A DNA stretch of 64,000 nucleotides from assembly GCF_009827315.1 (NCBI RefSeq), contig NZ_WTYF01000003.1, forward strand, positions 99,501 through 163,500. The letters are read 5' to 3'. The position numbers and the translations under genes were made by a program. Position 1 is the stretch's first letter; each line of letters opens with the position of its first letter. A model generated the notes under the pieces. The model worked only from the letters and a program-made list of their open reading frames with translations, was not told the DNA's origin and did not search any database. The DNA comes from Qipengyuania gaetbuli (lineage in GTDB: Bacteria > Pseudomonadota > Alphaproteobacteria > Sphingomonadales > Sphingomonadaceae). Shown here piece after piece: positions 56,275-64,000 of this stretch.

Positions 56275-57273
56275 TTATCCGATACCGCCACTGAAGGCGT
56301 CGGAGATCGAACAGGCCGCCGGGCCGAGAATGACGATGAACAGCACCGGCAGGATGAACATGATCAGCGGAACGGTCATGATCGCCGGAAGACGCGCGGC
56401 CTTCTCTTCGGCGCGCATCATGCGCTCGTTGCGGAATTCCGCCGACAGCACGCGCAGCGCACTGGCGAGCGGCGTACCGTAACGTTCGGTCTGGATCATG
56501 GTGGTGACCACGCCCTGCACCGCTTCCAGGTTCACGCGATAGGCGAGGTGGTCGAAAGCCTGTTTGCGTTCGTTGAGGAAGGACAGCTCGATCGCGGTCA
56601 GGGCGAATTCGTCACCCAGTTCCGGATAGGCGCGGCCCAGTTCCTTGGCGACGCGGTTGAAGGCGGCGTCGACGGTCAGACCGGCTTCGGCGCAGATGAC
56701 CAGCAGGTCGAGCGCGTCGGGCAGGCCCTTGCGGATCGCATCGGTGCGCTTGGTGGCCTTGTTCTTGAGGACGATTTCCGGGCCCTTGTAGCCAAGGAAG
56801 GTCGCCAGCGCGAGCGCAGCCACGCGCTTAAACTGCCAGTCGGGATAGATCTCGATGCCATAGAGCAGGATCGCAGCGATACCGCCAAACAGGATCGGCA
56901 GCACCATGCGCAAGCCGATGAGCAGGACCGCGACTTCCTTGTTGCGATGGCCGGCCCAGGCCAGCTTCTGCTGCATGTCCTCTACCTGGCTCTGCTGCAG
57001 CACCTTGAGGTTGCCGAGCGTGTCCTTGACCTTGTCCGCCGTGTCGTTCTTGCGCACGAGGCTCTGGCGCTTCTTGGCGCTGGTCGTGATCAGGCCGAGC
57101 TTGAGCTCTTCACGGCGGCCTTCGAGCGCTTTCACGCGCTTGGCCATCGGGTCCTTGATGGTGACGGCAGAGTAGATCGCCACGAACACCGCCAGTGCCG
57201 CGATCCCGGCAAGGATCGAGCCGACGAGGATGACGTCGAAGCCGAGGAGGGTGGGGCCGCTTGCGGGTTCCAT
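56275..57273 (-). CDS. tadC: Tad pilus inner-membrane platform protein TadC (T2SSF domain)
   Basis: 332 residues from the ATG at 57273 (GGGAAGAG upstream). One N-terminal helix (about 12-33), a cytoplasmic stretch, two helices, the T2SS protein F domain ('KGLPDALDLLVICAEAGLTVDAAFNRVAKELG', 'NLEAVQGVVTTMIQTERYGTPLASALRVLSAEFRNERMMRAEEKAARLPAIM' in parts) and a C-terminal helix. TadC pairs with TadB as the platform on which the ATPase acts. The last gene of the operon, 20 bases after tadB. Confidence 0.93.
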   Translation of the reverse strand: MEPASGPTLLGFDVILVGSILAGIAALAVFVAIYSAVTIKDPMAKRVKALEGRREELKLGLITTSAKKRQSLVRKNDTADKVKDTLGNLKVLQQSQVEDMQQKLAWAGHRNKEVAVLLIGLRMVLPILFGGIAAILLYGIEIYPDWQFKRVAALALATFLGYKGPEIVLKNKATKRTDAIRKGLPDALDLLVICAEAGLTVDAAFNRVAKELGRAYPELGDEFALTAIELSFLNERKQAFDHLAYRVNLEAVQGVVTTMIQTERYGTPLASALRVLSAEFRNERMMRAEEKAARLPAIMTVPLIMFILPVLFIVILGPAACSISDAFSGGIG

Positions 57274-57293
57274 GTTTACTCTTCCCTGCTTCC

Positions 57294-58265
57294 TTAGATT
57301 TCGAAACTGACCATCTTGGCCATGATGAATCCGCCGATGCTCATCCACACGAGCCCGCCGAGCCCGGCTACGATCAGGCGGTCATCCTCGAAGAAGGCAC
57401 CGATGTAGGTCGGGTTGATCCACCAGATCATGAAAAAAACGATGAAGGGCAGTGCGCCAACGATGTAGGCCGAGGCCTTCGATTCCGAGCTCATTGCCTT
57501 GATCTTGAGCTTCATCTGCGCACGCTTGCGAAGCACGTCCGACAGGTTGGACAGCGTTTCAGCGAGGTTACCACCCGTTTCGCGCTGGATGGCGAGCGTG
57601 ATGCAGAAGAAGTTGAATTCCGGAATGCCCAAGCGATCGGCGGTCTGCTGGAGCGAATCCTCCATGGTCCGGCCGATCTTGATGCGCTCGACGATGCCCT
57701 TGAATTCCGCGCCGACGGGCCCGGGGACTTCCTGGGCGACGACGGCCAGCGTCTCGGTCACGGGAAGGCCCGAACGAAGGCCGCGAACGAGCAGTTCGAT
57801 GGCGTCGGGAAACTTCACGTTGAACTGGTTGGTACGCTTCTTGATCGCGCGGCCGACGATGAAGTGCGGGATGCCCGCACCGGCGAACAGGCCGACGCCG
57901 ATCGAGAGCAGGAACGCGCCGCTCTTGAGGAAGATGAGGAGCGTGAGCACGAGCGCGATGCCGAGCGAGGCATAGGCGTACTGGCTCAGCGTCCAGCCCT
58001 TGCCCGTCCGGTCGAGCCGGATAGCGAGAGCTTCCACGCGCGAGCCGGATCCGGCCTGCCTGAACTGCTTGGGCTTGCGGGCCGCGATCGCCTTCTTAAG
58101 CTGCGATTCCACCTTGGCATCGGTACTTTCCGAATGCCGGAAGCGGAGCTGCTGCAGGCGGCGCTGGCTGTTCTTGCCGGCGTCGGGACCTGCGAAAGCC
58201 ACGTAACCGAGCACGAGCAGCGTGAAGAGCCCGCCGGTAACCAGCAAGAGCTGGATCAAGTTCAT
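57294..58265 (-). CDS. tadB: Tad pilus inner-membrane platform protein TadB (T2SSF domain)
   Basis: 323 residues. N-terminal helix (about 5-24), two further helices near 90-130, the T2SSF domain ('FPDAIELLVRGLRSGLPVTETLAVVAQEVPGPVG', 'RLGIPEFNFFCITLAIQRETGGNLAETLSNLSDVLRKR' in parts), and two C-terminal helices ('YIVGALPFIVFFMIWWINPTY', 'GGLVWMSIGGFIMAKMV' in parts). It is typical of the TadB partner of TadC. It lies 79 bases downstream of cpaE, where cpaF would normally be found. Confidence 0.93.
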   Translation of the reverse strand: MNLIQLLLVTGGLFTLLVLGYVAFAGPDAGKNSQRRLQQLRFRHSESTDAKVESQLKKAIAARKPKQFRQAGSGSRVEALAIRLDRTGKGWTLSQYAYASLGIALVLTLLIFLKSGAFLLSIGVGLFAGAGIPHFIVGRAIKKRTNQFNVKFPDAIELLVRGLRSGLPVTETLAVVAQEVPGPVGAEFKGIVERIKIGRTMEDSLQQTADRLGIPEFNFFCITLAIQRETGGNLAETLSNLSDVLRKRAQMKLKIKAMSSESKASAYIVGALPFIVFFMIWWINPTYIGAFFEDDRLIVAGLGGLVWMSIGGFIMAKMVSFEI

Positions 58266-58303
58266 CGTGTCTCTCCGTCCCGTCCCGTGATTACTAGGTC
58301 AGT

Positions 58304-58340
58304 CCGGGAGGCGGGGGCACCAGGCCGACCCGCCTCCGGG
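58304..58340 (-). terminator. hairpin in the cpaE-tadB interval
   Basis: Arms CCGGGAGGCGGG (58304-58315) and CCCGCCTCCGGG (58329-58340, plus coordinates) pair with one mismatch. There is no T-run. It may be an RNA-processing or attenuating element that sets different levels of the Cpa and TadBC proteins. Confidence 0.5.
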
Positions 58341-58344
58341 ATAC

Positions 58345-59634
58345 TTATTCGCCCGCGTTCTCGAACTGGGCCTTGTCCTTCTTGGCCAGCAGCGACTTGA
58401 TGTCGAAGCTGCCCAGCAGCGACTTCTTGTTGCCGCCGACGTCCAGCGCCTCGTCGCTTTCCTCGTCGCCGAGGCCGATGATGCGCGAGGACAGCTGCTT
58501 GATCGCGCCGGTCGCCTTGCTCGAACCGTTCGCGTCAACGAAGGTCTTGCCAAGCTTGGCGGCGTTCACAGCGGCCTTCGCATCGTACGGGATCGAGACG
58601 TCGATCGAGCGTTCGATGGAAGCCTCGAAGTCGGCCTTGCTGATTTCCTGCATGCCGGGCTGGACCTTGTTGGCCACGATCACCGGGGTGGCATGCGCGG
58701 CATTGGTCTTGAGCCAGGACAGGATGCGGATCGTGTCGCGCGCCGAGGCGAGCGTCATTTCCGTAACCAGCGTCACGACGTTCACGTCGTTCAGCAGGTG
58801 CGGGAAGTTGATCAGCATGTTGCGCGGCATGTCGACGAGCGTCATCTCGAAGGCGTGACGGAACTCTTCCTGCAGCTGCAGGAAGGCCGAGCCATCGGTC
58901 ATCAGCGGCGAGTTGATCGGCGCTTCTGCCGACAGGATCGCCAGGTTGTCGTTGGCGCGGATCATGGCGCGTTCGATGAACAGGCCGTCGATGCGGCTCG
59001 GATTGTCGATCGCGTCGGTCAGGCCGCGGCCCGGCTCGAGGTCGAGCGTGAGCGCGCCGACACCGAAGTGCACGTCGAGGTCGAGCAGCGCGGTCGGCAT
59101 GTGCTTTTCCGCGTAGATCCATGCGAGTGAGGTCGCGATGGTCGAGGCACCGACGCCGCCACGCGTACCCACGACCGCAGTCGAGATGTGACGCTTGACC
59201 TGGTCGGCCTCGCCGCCGCGCGGGGCCATGAAGACCGCCTGTGCAGCATTGAGCGAGTCGCGCAGGACCGAGGCCGAGAGCGGCTTCAGCAGGTAGTCGT
59301 GGATGCCGCTCGCGAGCAGGTCGCGATAGAGGCGCACGTCGTTGACCTGACCGATCGCGATCACCACCGTGCCGGGTTCGCAAACCTCGGCGAGGGCGTT
59401 GATATCGTTCAGCGGGTCACCGCTTTCCGACAGGTCGACCATCAGGATGTTCGGGCTGGCCGACACCGACAGCGACTGGATCGCGTTGCGCAGGCCGCCC
59501 TTGTTGCACTTTTCAGGCTGCCAGCCGAGTTCGATCACCACCGGGCGCAGGACATCCAGCGCGGTTTCGTCGCAGATGAAGGCTGCAAACGGATCGCGAT
59601 TTCCGGGCATTCCGGATTTCCAGGAAGCGCTCAT
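58345..59634 (-). CDS. cpaE: CpaE/TadZ pilus localisation protein (MinD-like ATPase)
   Basis: 429 residues. An N-terminal receiver-like domain ('FICDETALDVLRPVVIELG', 'NILMVDLSESGDPLNDINALAE', 'GIHDYLLKPLSASVLRDSL') is followed by a MinD/ParA-type domain with an atypical P-loop 'VVGTRGGVGAST', which lacks the usual Lys before Ser/Thr, as in other CpaE/TadZ proteins. 'ALLDLDVHFGVGALTLDLEPGRGL' is the switch region. It positions the pilus machine at its cellular site. It has a low-complexity C-terminal tail ('KKSLLGSFDIKSLLAKKDKAQFEN'). Confidence 0.94.
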   Translation of the reverse strand: MSASWKSGMPGNRDPFAAFICDETALDVLRPVVIELGWQPEKCNKGGLRNAIQSLSVSASPNILMVDLSESGDPLNDINALAEVCEPGTVVIAIGQVNDVRLYRDLLASGIHDYLLKPLSASVLRDSLNAAQAVFMAPRGGEADQVKRHISTAVVGTRGGVGASTIATSLAWIYAEKHMPTALLDLDVHFGVGALTLDLEPGRGLTDAIDNPSRIDGLFIERAMIRANDNLAILSAEAPINSPLMTDGSAFLQLQEEFRHAFEMTLVDMPRNMLINFPHLLNDVNVVTLVTEMTLASARDTIRILSWLKTNAAHATPVIVANKVQPGMQEISKADFEASIERSIDVSIPYDAKAAVNAAKLGKTFVDANGSSKATGAIKQLSSRIIGLGDEESDEALDVGGNKKSLLGSFDIKSLLAKKDKAQFENAGE

Positions 59635-59637
59635 GAA

Positions 59638-60303
59638 TTAATCCCCTTCAGTGGTGCTGACTTCGGGCAGGCCGCCCTTTCCGGTCGGCTCCATCTCGCG
59701 ATAGGCCTTGATGGCCTTGGTCGAGGTGGTGACGACGGTTTCACCGCTGCCCTGCTGGCCGCGGATCAGATCTTCGGGATTGGCGACCATCGCAGCGAGG
59801 TTGCTGTTGACGGCGCATCCGTAGTTCGGATTGGTCGCGTTGCCGTCATTGCCTTCGGCCGTGTGCGACCAGTCGGGGCACCCCGGGACCGATGCGGTCG
59901 AACGGGTGATGACCACGCGTGCCTGGCCGGGCTGGGCGTATCCGGCAGTGACCGGCACACCTTCGGCAAGCAGCAGGCCATAGCGGCCGGCGAGCACGGC
60001 GACGTCTTCGCGGACGGCGGCCGAACCGGTCGCATCCTCGATGGCGACGCGGTCACCGTAACGCAGGTCCATGCTTTCGAACCATTCGGCGAGGCGCTGC
60101 TGTTCGGACACGGGCAGGCCGTCGGCATTCGTGTTCACGTCGAGCACGAAGTTGGAGCGTTCCACCACCGGCTGCTTCACGCTGTAAAGCGTCCGGTTTT
60201 CCATGTTCGAGCTGCCGCAGGCGCCCAGTGCGAGGGCGAGCGAGGCTGCGATCGAAGCGGTAAGCTTGCGGTTGATTGCGTTAGTCACGTCTCGTCCCCT
60301 CAT
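59638..60303 (-). CDS. cpaD: CpaD-family pilus assembly lipoprotein
   Basis: 221 residues. A lipoprotein-type signal (about 10-28, ending 'LALALGAC') is followed by the CpaD domain: 'FVLDVNTNADGLPVSEQQRLAEWFES', 'RYGDRVAIEDATG', 'YAQPGQARVVITRSTASVPGCPDWSH' and 'NYGCAVNSNLAAMVANPEDLIRGQ', the last being the family's diagnostic segment. It is an outer-membrane partner of the CpaC secretin. Its ATG overlaps the cpaC stop by 4 bases, and its stop lies 3 bases before the cpaE start. Confidence 0.93.
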   Translation of the reverse strand: MRGRDVTNAINRKLTASIAASLALALGACGSSNMENRTLYSVKQPVVERSNFVLDVNTNADGLPVSEQQRLAEWFESMDLRYGDRVAIEDATGSAAVREDVAVLAGRYGLLLAEGVPVTAGYAQPGQARVVITRSTASVPGCPDWSHTAEGNDGNATNPNYGCAVNSNLAAMVANPEDLIRGQQGSGETVVTTSTKAIKAYREMEPTGKGGLPEVSTTEGD

Positions 60304-61874
60304 TCAAAGCTGAAGCCGGGCTTTGCAGCGGCGGTCTTCTCTTCGCGGCGGGCTTCGCCCTTGTTTGCTACGCGCTTGTTGTCGCCCGAGGTCTCGTAGG
60401 AGATCTGCGGATCGGCGCTGCCTGCGTCGCGCACGGTCGGAACCGGGCGGGCGGGGCCTTCGCTGTTGCTGTCGCCATTGCGGAAGCCCAGCAGGCGCTG
60501 GAATTCGGTCGGCTTCTGGTAACCGTCGGTCGGCAGGCGAATGTCGTTCGCATTGACCGGCTTCACCAGGTACGGCGTGATCACGATGACCAGTTCCGTT
60601 TCGCCGCGACGATAGTCGGTCGAACGGAACAGGTTGCCGAGGATCGGGATGTCACCGAGGCCCGGTGCCTTCTCGATCTGGTTCGACTGGTTGTTCGACA
60701 GCAGGCCGGCGATCATGAAGCTCTGGCCGGAGCCGAGTTCTACGGTCGTTTCCGCACGGCGCGTGATAAGCGCGGGGATACGGAAGCCCTCGAACTCGAT
60801 CGCGCCCTGGGCCGACAGCTCCGACACTTCGGGACGCACACGGATCGAGATCCGGCCGTTCGAAAGCACTGTCGGGGTGTAAGCCAGGCTGACGCCGTAG
60901 TTCTTGTATTCGATGGTGGTGTTGCCGAGGCCCTGGTTGAGCGGGATCGGGAATTCGCCACCGGCGAGGAATTCCGCCGTCTCGCCCGAAAGGGCGGTCA
61001 GGTTGGGCTGCGACAGCGTGGTCACCAGACCCTGCGTTTCCGCAAGGTCGAGCGCGCCGCCGATGTCGAGGCCGAGGAACTTGCCGGCAAAGCCGAGCGT
61101 GCTGCCAAGGTCCGCGCCCATGATCGAGGTCGCCGGAACGATGACGTCTTCACCCGTGATCGGGTTGGTGCCGACATCGTTGGTGCGCGCGTTCATGCCG
61201 AGCGACTGGCCGGGCGCGAACAGCGTGGCCGGACGACCCTGGCCGACGCCGATCTTGAAGCCGCTGGTGCTGTCGATCGACTGGAGGTTCACGCCAAGCG
61301 TGCGAACCAGCGAACGGCTGACTTCCGCGATGCGGACCTGCAGGTTGACCTGCAGCGGGGTCGCCATGCGCAGGCGGCTGATGACATTGGTGCCTTCACC
61401 CACGAAGGCTTCGACGAGGGCCTGTGCCTCTGCCGCGTCTTCCGGAGCTGCCACCGTCCCGGTCAGGAGAACCACGTTGGTACCCATCGTGGCGACGTTG
61501 ATCTGCGCTTCGGGCATCGCCAGGGCGAGCATCTGGTCGATGCTGCCGATGTTCGAACCCACGCGGACATTGGCCGACCAGATGATGTCGCCTGCCGCGT
61601 TGCTGGCATAGACCGTGGTCTCGCCGCCGGACTTGCCGAACAGGTAGAGCTGGCGCTGCGACTTGACCTGCACATCCGCGACGTTCTCGTTCGAGATGAA
61701 CACATCGGTCATTGCGCCGGGCACGTTGACCAGTTCGCCGCGACCGATCGAGAGGACGATGTCCTGGCTCGGGCGGACAACCGACTGGGCCGTGGCCGTA
61801 GTCGTCGGTGCGGCTGCCAGCGGCGCCATCGCCAGGCCGGCAAGCAGCAGTTTGGTGGAAAGACGACGTTTCAT
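60300..61874 (-). CDS. cpaC: CpaC/RcpA outer-membrane secretin of the Tad pilus
   Basis: 524 residues with a signal peptide (ending TTTATAQS). N-terminal pilus-secretin domain ('DIVLSIGRGELVNVPGAMTDVFISNENVADVQVKSQRQLYLFGKSGGETTVYA' in parts), a BON-like segment ('VVLLTGTVAAPEDAAEAQALVEAFVG') and the secretin core ('LNLQSIDS'-like, 'TTLSQPNLTALSGETAEFLAGGEFPIPLNQ', 'GLGDIPILGNLFRSTDYRRGETELVIVITPYLV' in parts). It forms the outer-membrane channel for the Flp pilus. Confidence 0.95.
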   Translation of the reverse strand: MKRRLSTKLLLAGLAMAPLAAAPTTTATAQSVVRPSQDIVLSIGRGELVNVPGAMTDVFISNENVADVQVKSQRQLYLFGKSGGETTVYASNAAGDIIWSANVRVGSNIGSIDQMLALAMPEAQINVATMGTNVVLLTGTVAAPEDAAEAQALVEAFVGEGTNVISRLRMATPLQVNLQVRIAEVSRSLVRTLGVNLQSIDSTSGFKIGVGQGRPATLFAPGQSLGMNARTNDVGTNPITGEDVIVPATSIMGADLGSTLGFAGKFLGLDIGGALDLAETQGLVTTLSQPNLTALSGETAEFLAGGEFPIPLNQGLGNTTIEYKNYGVSLAYTPTVLSNGRISIRVRPEVSELSAQGAIEFEGFRIPALITRRAETTVELGSGQSFMIAGLLSNNQSNQIEKAPGLGDIPILGNLFRSTDYRRGETELVIVITPYLVKPVNANDIRLPTDGYQKPTEFQRLLGFRNGDSNSEGPARPVPTVRDAGSADPQISYETSGDNKRVANKGEARREEKTAAAKPGFSFE

Positions 61875-61913
61875 GGAATTGCCCCCTGAATGGCTTCCTG
61901 AGCTTGTTTGTTC

Positions 61914-63032
61914 TTAGCGAAGGGTCTTGAGCGCGACCGGAACAGTGTCCGCTGCCTTGCCCGCACCGTCGCCGATGGCCTTGTTCATGCTGTGGATCGA
62001 ACCCTGCATCGCGACCGGAACGGCCTCGGTGCTCTTGCCGCGGGTCACGCGGACCATCGGACCACGGACGACCGGAGCCGACGGGGCCGAGTTGCGCGGC
62101 GAAGTGTTAGAGAACGTACCATCGGCATTGTCCGAAGTGCGGCCACGCGAACCCTGCGGCGGCATCGTGGTGCGCTGGAAGCGCGAGACGTCACCTCCCG
62201 TCACATAGGTGCCGCGGGCATCGTCCGGACGGCTCATGGCAGTGCGCAGGATGCGTTCTTCCTCTTCGGGCGTGGCATCGTCGGGGATGGTCACGTCGCC
62301 CGAGGCGAGGGCACGTTCGAGTTCGCCTTCGCTGTCGGCGATGGCGCGCAGCGCGAGGCTGAGCGTGCCGATCGTCTGTGCGACGGCGACCTTCTCGGCA
62401 ATGACCGGGGTCACTTCGAGCGTAACCGTGCGGAACGCCTTGACCTGAGTAACGCCATCGATGGTTTCCTGCGTGGTCGACTGGTCGGTCGCCAGCACGC
62501 GAAGGTTACGAAGGATGGTTTCCGACGCTTTCAGCGCCATGCCGTCATTGCCGGTCACGGTCTGGGTGAGGACCATGTCGACGCGGTCGCCCGGGAAGAC
62601 GAAGCCGGCAACGCCGCTTTTCGCATCGACCGGAACGGTGATGGCGCGCATGCCCGGAGTAAGGGCTGCAGCAAGGAAGCCGCGGTCGCCGGGGCTCACG
62701 AGCGAACCCTGGGTCACCGGCTCGCCGGCCGTGATCGGATGACGCACGACGGTGCCGATCAGCTTGCTGATGTCGGCCTCGCCGTCGAGGAAGTAGGCAT
62801 CCTGCACCAGCTCTTCCGGCCACAGCTGGTAGCCGATGGCGTCAGCAGTGATGATGGTGCCGGTAGGCAGGGCACGCTGCGCGACCAGGACCTTGGGTCC
62901 GGCGGCTTCGACCTGCGCTGCGGCGTTGGCATCCGGAGCCGCGGCTCCTGCGAACATGCTGCGGGCAACAAGTGCCGTGCCGATCGCAACGACCAGCGCA
63001 CCAACCAGCAGAACCAGCTTCTTCCTATCCAT
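61914..63032 (-). CDS. cpaB: CpaB/RcpC Flp pilus assembly protein (SAF domain)
   Basis: 372 residues. A single N-terminal membrane helix (about 4-28) precedes the SAF domain ('VLVAQRALPTGTIITADAIGYQLWPEEL', 'VRHPITAGEPVTQGSLVSPGDRGFLAAAL' and 'MRAITVPVDAKSGVAGFVFPGDRVDMVLTQTV' in parts). A C-terminal ~110-residue low-complexity tail rich in Ser/Thr/Asp ('MPPQGSRGRTSDNADGTFSN') extends beyond the usual domain. CpaB is a periplasmic scaffold of the Tad machine, between the prepilin peptidase and the secretin genes. Confidence 0.94.
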   Translation of the reverse strand: MDRKKLVLLVGALVVAIGTALVARSMFAGAAAPDANAAAQVEAAGPKVLVAQRALPTGTIITADAIGYQLWPEELVQDAYFLDGEADISKLIGTVVRHPITAGEPVTQGSLVSPGDRGFLAAALTPGMRAITVPVDAKSGVAGFVFPGDRVDMVLTQTVTGNDGMALKASETILRNLRVLATDQSTTQETIDGVTQVKAFRTVTLEVTPVIAEKVAVAQTIGTLSLALRAIADSEGELERALASGDVTIPDDATPEEEERILRTAMSRPDDARGTYVTGGDVSRFQRTTMPPQGSRGRTSDNADGTFSNTSPRNSAPSAPVVRGPMVRVTRGKSTEAVPVAMQGSIHSMNKAIGDGAGKAADTVPVALKTLR

Positions 63033-63123
63033 GGCTTTTAAGCCCCCTCATAAGGCCCGCGTGAATCGATGGCGGGCTGCTATGGTTTCCGTCTCTACGA
63101 TCCGATTGGTTAAAATCGGGTTG

Positions 63124-63837
63124 TCAGCCCAAAGAGGCCCGAGAAAAGTCTGCAACGAGATCACCGCCCGCGACCCACAGGCCGGCGATTGCGATGGCGA
63201 GTCCGTAAGGAATGCGCGGCTGCTGGTCGTGCCGGCGGATGATCCGGATCGAGGCCAGCGTAACGAAGGAAAGAATGGCAACCGGCACCAGCGCGACCAG
63301 AATCGACGCGGCCCCGTTCGAGGCCAGCGGTTCCATGATCGCATCGGGCAAGGCCAGCTTGGGACCACCCAGGACGGCGCTGGCGAAATTCGCCGCGACC
63401 AGCGTGCAGGCTCCCAGCAGCAGCGTATCGCGGACAGGACGTCCGCCCACGACGCGCGAATGCGCAACGCCCCACATGCCCATGGCGAGTGTCAGCACCC
63501 AACCGGCCATCGCCATGATGATTACCAGCACCATGAAGTTGGTCGGCGGGAACCACAGCGCGAGCGCGGTCAGCAGCTTCACATCGCCGCCGCCCATCTG
63601 GCGGATGGCGAAGAACAGGCAGCAGACCGCGAAGGTCACGACTGCGATACCGAGCTGGATGGCAACGCCGGGCCACAGCGAAAGGCCGCTGGCCCACCAG
63701 AACAGCGGCGCGCCGGCGGCGATCGCCAGGTTCAGGCGATTGCCGATGGTGCGGCTCTTGAGATCGGTCACCGCTGCCCACAGCAGGCCGATTGCCAAGG
63801 CGGCAAGCAAAACGTAGGTGAAAATCTGGTCGTGCAT
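63124..63837 (-). CDS. cpaA: A24-family prepilin peptidase (CpaA/TadV)
   Basis: 237 residues from the ATG at 63837. An aspartyl protease of the inner membrane that cleaves Flp-type prepilins. The first catalytic Asp is in 'AAVTDLKSRTIGNRLNL' and the second in the GxGD-type 'IRQMGGGDVKLLTALALWF'. About seven hydrophobic helices are present. It lacks the N-terminal methylase domain of larger prepilin peptidases, as expected for TadV/CpaA. The longer frame to 63906 is unlikely. No flp pilin gene is visible upstream before the window ends. Confidence 0.92.
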   Translation of the reverse strand: MHDQIFTYVLLAALAIGLLWAAVTDLKSRTIGNRLNLAIAAGAPLFWWASGLSLWPGVAIQLGIAVVTFAVCCLFFAIRQMGGGDVKLLTALALWFPPTNFMVLVIIMAMAGWVLTLAMGMWGVAHSRVVGGRPVRDTLLLGACTLVAANFASAVLGGPKLALPDAIMEPLASNGAASILVALVPVAILSFVTLASIRIIRRHDQQPRIPYGLAIAIAGLWVAGGDLVADFSRASLG

Positions 63838-63899
63838 CACGCCCCCGGAACTGATCTCAGGGGGTGGTGCTACCGAAACATGCTTACCAAATAGTAACC

Positions 63900-64000
63900 A
63901 TGCCATCGACGCGCATGCCGGAGGACATCATTCCCGACGCCACCGAAAAAATCGCCCGGACAGCAATCGACCGCCGCGCTATCCCGGCCCATGCGAACGA
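63900..64000 (+). CDS. possible start of a plus-strand gene (partial, right edge)
   Basis: A frame opens at the ATG at 63900 and stays open for 33 codons to the window end (MPSTRMPEDIIPDATEKIAR at the start). The sequence is hydrophilic and helix-prone, with no recognised family. No good ribosome binding site precedes it; a second ATG at 63915 is possible. If real, it is divergent from cpaA, which argues that no flp gene sits immediately upstream of cpaA. Confidence 0.3.
   Translation, partial: MPSTRMPEDIIPDATEKIARTAIDRRAIPAHAN

Overview
This 64-kb window is chromosomal DNA from a high-G+C alphaproteobacterium. The best fit is the order Sphingomonadales, close to Erythrobacteraceae. The signs are an ATP12-type F1 assembly chaperone, GatCAB amidotransferase, an MlaE permease with a fused STAS-like domain, a Cpa/Tad pilus locus, an RpoH-type clpB promoter and two large TonB-dependent receptors. 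The assignment is inference from gene content; no rRNA or tRNA gene was seen. There is no recognisable phage, transposon or CRISPR array, and most genes are ordinary core genes.

Layout. 1-3590 (minus): queE (cut by the left edge), a VOC protein and valS. 3707-7271 (plus): a lipid-transport operon mlaE-mlaF-mlaD plus a PqiC-like lipoprotein. 7359-11568 (minus): two adjacent two-component pairs. 11707-14962 (plus): a periplasmic NTF2-like protein, an OmpW porin, a Ca2+/Na+ antiporter and a DUF2490-like outer-membrane protein. 15090-18785 (minus): a tightly overlapping operon crcB - pseudouridine synthase - PaiB-like - HAD phosphatase - small membrane protein - ATP12. 18990-25010: rpsU, an FKBP isomerase, gatCA, a reversed acyltransferase, gatB and trmL. 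25141-27303: an S46 dipeptidyl-peptidase.

27653-30647 (minus) is a run of five secreted proteins, most of them lipoproteins and mostly of unknown function. It faces a divergent AraC-type regulator (30845-31942) that has a 21-bp-period direct repeat in its promoter. 32404-39105 holds an M16 metallopeptidase, a penicillin-acylase-type hydrolase and a divergent HerA-like ATPase. clpB (39242-41818) carries a heat-shock promoter. Two convergent TonB-dependent receptors (42215-45625 plus, 46475-49513 minus) flank an unexplained stretch of about 750 bp. 49936-56223 (plus) has a thiolase and a 3-hydroxyacyl-CoA-dehydrogenase-type SDR, a zinc metalloprotease, a crotonase and a MarR regulator. 56275-63837 (minus) is a Tad/Cpa pilus operon, cpaA-B-C-D-E-tadB-tadC, in which the expected ATPase gene cpaF is absent.

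Functionally, the envelope dominates: lipid transport, pilus assembly, outer-membrane receptors and several exported peptidases that could supply peptides to the receptors. No clearly new multi-gene system is evident. The most unusual items are the orphan region between the two receptors, the AraC operator next to the secreted-protein cluster, and the missing cpaF.
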